A stretch of DNA of 13,049 nt from DASZXJ01 sp035545895 (GTDB lineage: Bacteria > Planctomycetota > Phycisphaerae > Tepidisphaerales > Tepidisphaeraceae), in assembly GCA_035545895.1 (NCBI GenBank), contig DASZXJ010000042.1, positions 1 through 13,049 on the forward strand, read 5' to 3'. Made by a program: the position numbers and the translations under genes. This document shows, one piece after another, positions 1 through 6,280 of the stretch; position 1 is the first letter of the stretch, and each line of letters opens with the position of its first letter. The notes under the pieces are model-generated. The model was given only the letters and a program-made list of their open reading frames with translations, was not told where the DNA came from and did not search any database.

Positions 1-272
1 CGATCGGCGGTGATTTACAGTCTGTTCGCACGGCCCGGCCTCCTTGTTTGATCTGGAACTGTGATAAGTCCCGAATCTACAAGAGGCAGGGCCGTCGCGC
101 CATAGCCCCAAGTGTAAATATCAATGCAATATGCGGGCTAGCCCCGCCGCAAGCGGCAGGGTTAAATGAGCCCATCTCAAGCCGGGTCTCAAGACGCACA
201 TCAATAATACGTTATCCTCGGAATAAACCGCCTTTAGAGGAGCGGAAACGGCAGCCGCACCGAAGAATTTCG

Positions 273-301
273 TTGCCAATAAACGGACTATATTGTATTA
301 T
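273..301 (+). promoter_or_regulatory. Sigma70-like promoter for the chorismatase/beta-propeller pair
   Basis: TTGCCA at 273-278 matches the -35 consensus TTGACA at five of six bases. TATTAT at 296-301 matches the -10 consensus TATAAT at five of six. The spacer is exactly 17 bases, the optimum. It sits in an A+T-rich patch and points toward the chorismatase gene. Transcription would start near 307-309, giving a leader of about 200 bases before the ATG at 506. This is a sequence match only; the host's promoter rules are unknown. Confidence 0.45.
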
Positions 302-308
302 GTTCTTC

Positions 309-329
309 GCCTGCGAGCGTTTCGCAGGC
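309..329 (+). promoter_or_regulatory. Perfect stem-loop at the predicted transcript 5' end
   Basis: GCCTGCGA at 309-316 pairs perfectly with TCGCAGGC at 322-329, leaving a five-base loop. The following bases (TGTTTCTG) are only mildly T-rich. The hairpin begins almost exactly where transcription from the promoter at 273-301 should start, so it could be a 5' stabilising stem or a protein-binding site. It could instead be a weak terminator for a gene upstream of the window. Confidence 0.4.
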
Positions 330-505
330 TGTTTCTGCATTGATTTCTGATTTCGAGGATTGATAAGCAGCGATCCAATTCCGAAGAAGATGGGTGAATG
401 GTGTCGCGCCCAGCGCAGTAACGAACGCTGAAGTAACCGAAGGCGCGTGCACCGGCAGTGCCCGGCATCTCGTTGATTCCAGCTTAGAAAGGACGCTCGT
501 GTACC

Positions 506-1741
506 ATGAAGATCACGGAGCGAACGGTAGAATCCGCGCGTGGGTTGGAACTTTATCTAACGGCAATTCCCGAAGTCGGCCGCGAGCCGGCCGCTGAGGC
601 TGCGGCGATCTATTCCGCGCTGGCGGACCGCGCCCGTCGCCGGGGCGCTCGATTGCTGCGTGACCGCGCTTTTGTGCCGCTCGGTCAGGAGACGATCTAT
701 CGGAAGGCGCGCATCGCCGGCTATGGGCCGGACTCTGTATTCATACCAAGCACATGGCTGAGCGCTGGCAACGGAGGCGTTGACGCCGCCGTCTGTGGCG
801 CGCTGGGCGGCGTGCAGGCGCACGCGGTGCTTGGACCACAAAAATTTGTGCCGTTGACTGATGGCGGACGAACGCTCGGCTGGTCGTTCGAGCAGGATGG
901 TTTCCGCTGGGCGATGACCGGCGGGCTGTGCGCGCCCCAGGCGGGCGATGTGTCGGCCCAGGCGAAGGCGGTCTTCGAGCTGGGCGAGTCCCTGTGCCGC
1001 CAGGCGGGTGCGGGCCTGGCGGATGTGGCGCGGACGTGGTTCTTCCTCGACCGAATTCTCGACTGGTACGGCGACTTCAACCGCGTGCGCAACGCGCTGT
1101 TCATTGATCGCGCCCTCATGCGCCGCGGACAGAGCCCCGAATCGGTTCAGGTGCCGGCCAGCACGGGCATCGGTGTCCAGCCGATCGAGGCGGTCAATGC
1201 GCGCGTCGCGCTGGAAATGCTGGCGGTTCGAGCCATTGCGCCGGCTTCGTCCGATGCGGCGCCGTGTATTCGCCGGCTGGCCGCCGCCGGAAAACAGCGC
1301 TGCGCCTACGAATATGGTTCGGCGTTCGCCCGCGCAGCCGAGTTGCCCAGCCCCGCTGGGCGCACAGTGAGCGTATCGGGAACCGCCGCCATCGACACCG
1401 AAGGACGAACCTGCCACGTGGACCAGATCGAGCCGCAGATCCGGATGACGATCGAAAACACGGTGGCCGTGTTCCGCGATTTGGGTTGCCAGGCGGGCGA
1501 CATCGTCCAGGCGATGGCGTATTGCAAGACGCCGGCGGTTGCCGAGGCATTTATCGCCAGTTGGCGCGATGAGCTGCGCTGGCCGTGGGTGATCGTCGTC
1601 GGCGACGTCTGCCGCGATGACCTTCTCTTCGAAGCCGAGGCTCTGGCCTGCCAGCCTGTCCCGGCGAGAGTTGAACCGAAAGTGCCCGTATTTCGATCAA
1701 AAGGAGAGCCAGCGAATGAGAGCCCTTCCTATACGGCATGA
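506..1741 (+). CDS. FkbO/Hyg5-type chorismatase (RidA-like fold)
   Basis: This is probably a chorismate-transforming enzyme that hydrolyses or converts chorismate to pyruvate plus a dihydroxycyclohexadienoate or a hydroxybenzoate. It has 411 residues, somewhat longer than the roughly 340 I recall for FkbO/Hyg5. Family-like blocks appear in order: RTWFF and the following aromatic, Asn/Arg-rich helix (176-199), PASTGIG (217-223), EYGSAFARA (269-277), SGTAAID opening a RidA/YjgF-like C-terminal domain (291-297), and GDVCRDDLLFEAE (366-378). In the last block, Cys369 and Glu376 are seven apart, the same spacing as the active-site Cys and Glu I recall in Hyg5, a 3-hydroxybenzoate former. The ATG at 506 follows AGAAAGGA (486-493), a somewhat distant ribosome site. 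The gene's 3' end overlaps the next gene. Its G+C, about 65 % and up to 75 % in places, is above its neighbours'. The family is fairly sure; the product is inference. Confidence 0.8.
   Translation: MKITERTVESARGLELYLTAIPEVGREPAAEAAAIYSALADRARRRGARLLRDRAFVPLGQETIYRKARIAGYGPDSVFIPSTWLSAGNGGVDAAVCGALGGVQAHAVLGPQKFVPLTDGGRTLGWSFEQDGFRWAMTGGLCAPQAGDVSAQAKAVFELGESLCRQAGAGLADVARTWFFLDRILDWYGDFNRVRNALFIDRALMRRGQSPESVQVPASTGIGVQPIEAVNARVALEMLAVRAIAPASSDAAPCIRRLAAAGKQRCAYEYGSAFARAAELPSPAGRTVSVSGTAAIDTEGRTCHVDQIEPQIRMTIENTVAVFRDLGCQAGDIVQAMAYCKTPAVAEAFIASWRDELRWPWVIVVGDVCRDDLLFEAEALACQPVPARVEPKVPVFRSKGEPANESPSYTA
1701..1706 (+). promoter_or_regulatory. Ribosome binding site that fixes the beta-propeller start
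   Basis: AAGGAG lies nine bases before the ATG at 1716 and inside the last codons of the chorismatase gene. The same reading frame is open from an ATG at 1617, but that start has no such site and would create a 125-base overlap. The downstream start is therefore preferred. Confidence 0.7.
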
Positions 1742-3074
1742 ACGAATCTCCTTCGCCAACATTGCGGAGTTGCCCGAAATGGAAGTCCGATTCTCGGCAT
1801 GCCGATTCGGCGTCGAGGGTCAATACTTCGACATCGTTGACTTCACAAAGAAGGCGATTGATCGGTGGTTTCTCCCCACTCCCAGAATCGCCGCCGCTTT
1901 TGAGCTTCTAAAAACGAATTTTCCCGCGCAACCGTTGCCATACCTGTATTCGAATCATGAAGCTCTCTACAACGAGTATTTCATGCAGCCGCATGTGGCT
2001 CACCTGACCGCCACCGGAACATTGATTACGTCGTTCGGGAACAAGGGCAACGGTCTTTGCGTCTGCATCGTGGACACACATTCCGGCCAGGCGCGCATCT
2101 TCCCCGACGATTTCGATAAAAAGCTGATGCTTTACTCGTCCACATGCGACCTGGCCAAAAGCGGTGATAAATGGCTCTTTGCGCGCTGGCCTTTCGAACA
2201 AACGCTGGACGTCATGCAGGGAAGGCGCTGGATGGCCGACTGCGAACTGGCCCAGCTCGATTTATCGACCAACAAATGCGACGTTCTGTATCGGCTGACC
2301 GCCAGAGACCGCATTCACCAGGTGACTTGTTCTCCAGACGGCCGCTACATCGTCCTTGCGCCATTTCATTTTGAACTGAACGTGCCGTATCCGTCTGTTC
2401 CCATTCAGGACGATCCAGAAGGGTATCGCCGCAGTCATGAAGGGGGCATGAAAAAGGGAATCGTGGTGACCATTGACCTGGTGCGCCGTTGCCACTGGCA
2501 GACGGAAATCCCGGTTCCGGTTCCGGCGCATTTCGAATTTGATCCGATCGATCCCCACGTTTTTTATTTGTCCGCGCACAATTTCTTTGATCGCATCAAT
2601 ACCCCGATGGCCGGCATGGGACCGATGATGCTGGAAGGCCCTGGCGCGATATTGAAGATGCGCATTGGAGATGGAACAACGGAGGTGGCTGGGGCTTATT
2701 CGGATGATCAGTTCTTCCGGATCACCCAGCACATGCCTTTTCGGCTTGGTGACAAAACGCTGATTGCCGTGACAACCTTGCCGAACAAGCTGGACCTGCT
2801 CGACGCCTGCAACATGACTCTGTGGAGGCGGGTTGAGCTGTTTCCAGCGCCGCCGATCGATCTTTCGAAAACTGGGAACGGCGAGTGCCCCCTTTATCCG
2901 CTGAGTTGTTTCTCGGTTGACGTGAGCCGCGATGGTCGCTATCTCGTGCTCGAGTCAGCAAAAGCTTTTCACGTGTATGATGTGGTGCAGGATCATCTCC
3001 TGGGGGCGACGGTCCCTCGTTCGATCGTTCCCGGAAGCCGCGGAGTGGGTCACACGCGGTCTGTCGGACTGTGA
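1716..3074 (+). CDS. Beta-propeller (WD40/YVTN-like) protein of unknown function
   Basis: I do not recognise a named family. The protein has 452 residues, no signal peptide and no membrane segment, so it is probably cytoplasmic. Blade-like signatures recur: a strand ending in LCVCIVDTHSGQARIF (114-129), SPDGRYIVLAPF (206-217), a VVTIDL strand (250-255), DPIDPHVFYLSAHNF (276-290), and SRDGRYLVLESAKAFHVYDV (404-423). The [S/R]-x-DGRY-[I/L]-VL pattern, followed by a strand ending in an acidic residue, is typical of propeller repeats. The first 90 or so residues match nothing I know. The start at 1716 lies 26 bases inside the chorismatase gene with a good ribosome site, so the two are probably translationally coupled. 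It may be a partner, scaffold or downstream enzyme for the chorismatase product, but that rests on position alone. G+C is about 53 %. Confidence 0.75.
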   Translation: MRALPIRHERISFANIAELPEMEVRFSACRFGVEGQYFDIVDFTKKAIDRWFLPTPRIAAAFELLKTNFPAQPLPYLYSNHEALYNEYFMQPHVAHLTATGTLITSFGNKGNGLCVCIVDTHSGQARIFPDDFDKKLMLYSSTCDLAKSGDKWLFARWPFEQTLDVMQGRRWMADCELAQLDLSTNKCDVLYRLTARDRIHQVTCSPDGRYIVLAPFHFELNVPYPSVPIQDDPEGYRRSHEGGMKKGIVVTIDLVRRCHWQTEIPVPVPAHFEFDPIDPHVFYLSAHNFFDRINTPMAGMGPMMLEGPGAILKMRIGDGTTEVAGAYSDDQFFRITQHMPFRLGDKTLIAVTTLPNKLDLLDACNMTLWRRVELFPAPPIDLSKTGNGECPLYPLSCFSVDVSRDGRYLVLESAKAFHVYDVVQDHLLGATVPRSIVPGSRGVGHTRSVGL

Positions 3075-3102
3075 ATCGCCCAGATCGCCGCCAGGATCCG
3101 CT

Positions 3103-3135
3103 TGCGGTTTCGCGGTGAAAGACTGCGAAACCGCA
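3103..3135. terminator. Bidirectional hairpin terminator between convergent genes
   Basis: TGCGGTTTCGC (3103-3113) and GCGAAACCGCA (3125-3135) form an 11-base perfect stem. A G-T and a G-C pair can extend it inward to 13 pairs around a seven-base loop. It lies in the 74-base gap between the stop of the beta-propeller gene and the stop of the minus-strand zinc-ribbon gene, the expected place for a shared terminator. There is no long T tract on either side, so termination may be Rho-assisted or the hairpin may mainly protect 3' ends. Confidence 0.65.
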
Positions 3136-3148
3136 CGCTTTGAGGCAT

Positions 3149-4078
3149 TTAGCGGAAAATCAACGAATAAAGCAATCCGACGAGAAAGATATTCTTAACG
3201 ACATTGATACCCCAGATGATTGCGACGAGTATTCTCGCCTCGGACCCATCCAGATCGAACAGCCATATGAACAGGATGAAATAGACGAGAAACGCAATGG
3301 CCCAACCTGCATAGGAAACGCCGGTTAATCCCGCAACCAGATCGCTAATCGCCGGGACGCTGATCGCGATTGCCGCCAGCTTCAAGACCGCCTGAAGTGG
3401 ATGGCCAAATCCCATATCCGCAATCTTGGCAGCGATTAAACACCCGACAAACATCACAACAACATTCACGCAAAGATCCAGCCCGACGTATGCGCTGGCC
3501 AACTTGATGGCAAGCTGCGAATCGCCGGCATATTTCAGTACATATACAAACTCAACGATCGTTCCGATCAATACCAGTGCAATCGGAATATAAAAATCCT
3601 TGGCAGGCGATCCTTCAATGACGCTGATTGTCGCTGGCCTGGTAGCGGAAGATTGATATCCAACGACAGGTCCGCCGGCCGCGCGAGTGTGTGATGGAGC
3701 AACCGGGGTTTTTGGCTCGGTTCGCAGTGAAGCCTTTGTCTTGATTGCGTCGCTATTGATTGTTTTACCGCTTTGCAGATCGTAACCGCACTGGACACAA
3801 AGGATGGCGCCCTGCACCAGCGCCTGTCCGCATGCCGGACAATCGCTGCCGCTTTCGGGAAGTTTGTGCCTGGCTTTTGGTTTTGATTCCGCGTCGGGCG
3901 CGAGATCGTACAGACCATCCTCTTCTTCGGGCAGATCGACCGTTTCAGCGGTCGGTTCGGGCGCAATCATGACGTGCCCGCAACCGCATTTGACCTTTTT
4001 ACCGGCTAATTCGAGCTTCCAGCGGTACGTGCGTCCGCAGCCACTGCAGGTGAAACGTGCTGTTCCAGTCTGAGCCAT
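3149..4078 (-). CDS. Membrane protein with two N-terminal zinc ribbons
   Basis: This is a hypothetical protein of 309 residues. Two Cys-rich modules lie near the N-terminus: C11-x2-C14 with C31-x-C33, and C80-x2-C83 with C94-x2-C97, the latter a classic zinc ribbon ending in CGYDLQSG. An acidic then Pro/Ser/Thr-rich linker (about 40-160) leads to a membrane domain with about five hydrophobic segments (roughly 164-184, 196-219, 228-252, 257-275 and 283-306). The ribbons probably face the cytoplasm; the function is unknown. Similar ribbon-plus-membrane proteins are common in planctomycetes, from general knowledge. The frame stays open to an ATG at 4162, but that start would overlap the pseudouridine synthase gene. 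The ATG at 4078, giving MAQTGTARF directly before the first ribbon, leaves a 25-base gap and is preferred. It is the last gene of a three-gene minus-strand operon. Confidence 0.75.
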   Translation of the reverse strand: MAQTGTARFTCSGCGRTYRWKLELAGKKVKCGCGHVMIAPEPTAETVDLPEEEDGLYDLAPDAESKPKARHKLPESGSDCPACGQALVQGAILCVQCGYDLQSGKTINSDAIKTKASLRTEPKTPVAPSHTRAAGGPVVGYQSSATRPATISVIEGSPAKDFYIPIALVLIGTIVEFVYVLKYAGDSQLAIKLASAYVGLDLCVNVVVMFVGCLIAAKIADMGFGHPLQAVLKLAAIAISVPAISDLVAGLTGVSYAGWAIAFLVYFILFIWLFDLDGSEARILVAIIWGINVVKNIFLVGLLYSLIFR

Positions 4079-4103
4079 AACCCAACCCCCAAGGCGCAAC
4101 AGC

Positions 4104-4964
4104 TTATCCGCAAGCAAGCGATTCGTCACTTGATTTAGCATTCCATTCGCTGGGAAAATCAATTTTGAAAGTCATTCGTTCGTGCATATGTGGATGATCC
4201 ACCGCGAGTTCCGTCGCGACCAGCATTAACCGCCCCAGCGGCTTACTTTTCCCATAAACGGGGTCATTGACGATCGGCACGGCCCGTTCGGAGAGATGAA
4301 CCCGAATCTGGTGCTTACGCCCGGTTTGCAGCTTAACGCGCACCATCGATCGATTTTGAACGGTCGTAATCGTTTCGTAATAGGTGATTGCCCGCTGACC
4401 CTTTCGGGAATTGCCGCCTGAATGGACCGAGCCATCCGCCCTTTCGACAAGGCGGGATTCAATCTTCCCTTTTCGCGGCGTTGGAATGCCTTCGACCACA
4501 GCCATGTAAATTCGATCAACGCCATGGCGCAAAAACTGCCGCTTGAGCGAGAGAAAAGAATTGTGATTTTTCGAGAAAATAAGCAGGCCCGAAGCATCCG
4601 CATCCAGCCGATGGATCAGTCCAACTTGTGCCCGAGGCTCTCTTGCTCGGACATATGACTTGAGCATCGCAAAAGCGGTGGGCCTTTTTTCACGGGCCAC
4701 CGTGCTCGTAAGCAAACCGGGGGGTTTATTGATCACAATGATATGTTCATCTTCAAAAACAATCGGCAGCGGCGCTTTGATCGGCCGCGGCCTGGCGCGA
4801 TCGCTTTTCACGACAACGACGTCCGATTCCGCCACCGGATGCCTCGCGATGATGGTCGTGTTTCCATTGATCGAAACACGGCGTGCCTCCACCATTCGCC
4901 GCAGCGTCGTGCGCTTGGCGTTGGGATAAATTCGCGACAAATGATCGAGCAGCGTCAAAGACAT
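4104..4964 (-). CDS. RluA-family pseudouridine synthase
   Basis: It converts a specific uridine in rRNA or tRNA to pseudouridine in the cytoplasm. It has 286 residues, a usual length for the RluA/RluC/RluD group. An S4-like RNA-binding region occupies about 1-50. The catalytic domain starts at FEDEHIIVINKPPGLLT (70-86). The family hallmark HRLDADASGLLIFSK spans 118-132, with the catalytic Asp at 121. A later conserved block, LQTGRKHQIRVHL, contains the usual Arg and His. RluA family membership is clear, but the modified uridine cannot be told from sequence alone. The ATG at 4964 is only five bases after the stop of the hydrolase gene upstream, so the two are co-transcribed and probably coupled. 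No clear ribosome site precedes it, which fits coupling. Confidence 0.93.
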   Translation of the reverse strand: MSLTLLDHLSRIYPNAKRTTLRRMVEARRVSINGNTTIIARHPVAESDVVVVKSDRARPRPIKAPLPIVFEDEHIIVINKPPGLLTSTVAREKRPTAFAMLKSYVRAREPRAQVGLIHRLDADASGLLIFSKNHNSFLSLKRQFLRHGVDRIYMAVVEGIPTPRKGKIESRLVERADGSVHSGGNSRKGQRAITYYETITTVQNRSMVRVKLQTGRKHQIRVHLSERAVPIVNDPVYGKSKPLGRLMLVATELAVDHPHMHERMTFKIDFPSEWNAKSSDESLACG

Positions 4965-4969
4965 GTGAT

Positions 4970-6211
4970 TCAGACGGCCGGCATTGGATGGGCCGTGTCG
5001 AAAAAACGCCGAACCGCATCGGCGGCTGAGTCATCGTATATCGCGTCGTCTTGATCTTCCTGGGTCAGCCAAAGGCATTGCTTGGGAAAGGTCGCGGCTT
5101 CGAACAATCGCTGGCCATGCTCAAACGGGACGACCTCATCGTACGTGGCGTGAATGACGAAGATCGGCCGAGGCCACAAATCCTGCACGAGGTCGGCGGG
5201 TTTGAATTTGTCCAGATCGGCGCCCACCTGTGCAGACGCCATCGCCAATCCAATCCGCGATGCCATCCAATCCATCGGCGGGCTGAAACTGTTGCGCGCC
5301 AGGTGCATGGAAAGCGAGCCCAGATCGTCATAAGCGCCATAAACCGCAACCGCTTCGATGGCTTGCCCGGGCTCGCTGGGATCGACCGCAGCAGCAATCA
5401 GCGCCGCGGCACCCGTGCTGACCCCCAAACCCACGACGTGCCGGGATTGGTTCACATGAGTCTGCTTCAACCATTGGATGGCACCCAGCACATCCCGGCG
5501 TTCCAGATCGCCCAGCGTGCTGACCTGCCCGCCGCTTTCACCATGTCCCCGAAAATCAAACGCCAGGACGTTATATCCTGCCGGCAACAGCCTTCGAACC
5601 AGCGCAAGCGGCGTTGCCTTATTTCCGCCCCAGCCATGACAGAGTAGAACGGTCTTCGCGCCATAATCGGGAGCAATCAAATTTCGCCGGCGTGGCCGGC
5701 TGGGCTGCGGCGCGGGAATCCACCACGCGGAAAGCTTCACGCCATCAGTCGATTGGAAAGAAACCGGCTCGTAAGCAATTTCCAATTCCTTCAACGGGTT
5801 GCTGCGAGGAACCGCCTTGGGCCGGTAAATCATCAGGACGGACATTAAAAACGGCAATCCAACCACGATCAGAATCAGCCCACGCACCAGCCCAAGAAAA
5901 GCGGGCAGCACGCCGATCACCCAGCGGCGTTTGATTCGCAGCAGCCGTCGAAGCACTAGGTCGAACCCCTTCAAAATCAATAGCAGCGCCATCGCGAAAT
6001 AGCTGGCGACCGCCACATTGCCAAAGGTTGCGCGTGAATCAATCTGCCGAGCGTGCAGCAGGCTGAATCCCACGCCGATCATCGTCCCAACGATGGTTGC
6101 GATCGCCAGCCGTCCGATGGCCCGTCCCCGCCAAAAAATAGCCATCAGCATCGCCACCGCCGGCGCAGCCAGATAAATCGTTGCCAGGCCCCAATGAAAA
6201 AGAATCAGCAT
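4970..6211 (-). CDS. Membrane-anchored alpha/beta hydrolase with altered catalytic triad
   Basis: The protein has 413 residues. The N-terminal 130 are hydrophobic, with about four membrane segments (about 5-25, 35-53, 66-88 and 98-128). A serine-hydrolase domain of the BAAT/dienelactone/YqiA-like type follows. Visible elements are CHGWGGNK (191-198, oxyanion region), FDFRGHGESGG (219-229), the nucleophile elbow GVSTG with Ser265, and HATYDEVVP with the likely acid Asp358. The expected G-x-G-H-x-D block reads QEDQDDA (384-390), so the catalytic His position is Gln387. The enzyme may be inactive, may use another His (365 or 408), or the base may be a sequence error. The open frame runs 199 codons further upstream, antisense to the nucleotidyltransferase gene; that stretch is not credible protein. 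The ATG at 6211, directly before the first membrane segment, is preferred although no clear ribosome site is visible. It is first in the minus-strand operon. Confidence 0.85.
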   Translation of the reverse strand: MLILFHWGLATIYLAAPAVAMLMAIFWRGRAIGRLAIATIVGTMIGVGFSLLHARQIDSRATFGNVAVASYFAMALLLILKGFDLVLRRLLRIKRRWVIGVLPAFLGLVRGLILIVVGLPFLMSVLMIYRPKAVPRSNPLKELEIAYEPVSFQSTDGVKLSAWWIPAPQPSRPRRRNLIAPDYGAKTVLLCHGWGGNKATPLALVRRLLPAGYNVLAFDFRGHGESGGQVSTLGDLERRDVLGAIQWLKQTHVNQSRHVVGLGVSTGAAALIAAAVDPSEPGQAIEAVAVYGAYDDLGSLSMHLARNSFSPPMDWMASRIGLAMASAQVGADLDKFKPADLVQDLWPRPIFVIHATYDEVVPFEHGQRLFEAATFPKQCLWLTQEDQDDAIYDDSAADAVRRFFDTAHPMPAV

Positions 6212-6254
6212 CCAGGTCAAGTTTATCCGGCCCCCATAGGATGGAAAAGCAAAT

Positions 6255-6266
6255 TCTCCGCGGAGA
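6255..6266. promoter_or_regulatory. Perfect 12-base palindrome in a divergent promoter region
   Basis: TCTCCGCGGAGA is its own reverse complement. It lies in the 69-base gap (6212-6280) between the divergent hydrolase and nucleotidyltransferase genes, which must hold the promoters of both operons. A dimeric regulator could bind it and control both. No adjacent regulator gene is visible and no strong promoter match was found in the gap. Confidence 0.35.
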
Positions 6267-6280
6267 TACTGGACAGAACG

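Larger units (their letters stand above)
1..505. other. Non-coding leader region upstream of the chorismatase gene
   Basis: No convincing gene is visible here. One forward frame stays open from the left edge to about 350, but it is Arg-rich, uses many rare-looking codons (ATA, AGA, CTA, TTA) and resembles no family I know. Another frame ends in a stop at 49-51 and could be the last 16 codons of a gene outside the window; this cannot be judged. The region is more A+T-rich than the gene that follows (about 45 % G+C around 241-300). It carries a promoter-like sequence at 273-301 and a hairpin at 309-329. From 330 to 485 I see nothing specific. Confidence 0.6.

Noticed and set aside
1..350. A forward frame open from the left edge to about 350
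   Set aside because: Rare-looking codons, an Arg-rich low-information product, no ribosome site, and an overlap with a strong promoter match all argue against a gene.
394..597. A 67-codon forward frame leading into the chorismatase gene
   Set aside because: It overlaps the start of the chorismatase gene in another frame, has no ribosome site and has no family resemblance.
557..1417. A 286-codon open frame antisense to the chorismatase gene
   Set aside because: The forward gene has recognisable family motifs and high G+C, which removes stop codons on the other strand. The antisense product is Arg/Ala-rich and resembles nothing.
1617..1715. An upstream ATG for the beta-propeller gene
   Set aside because: It lies deep in the chorismatase gene and lacks a ribosome site. 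The ATG at 1716 has AAGGAG at good distance.
4079..4162. An upstream ATG for the zinc-ribbon membrane protein
   Set aside because: It would overlap the end of the pseudouridine synthase gene by about 59 bases and add 28 residues with no ribbon or signal feature.
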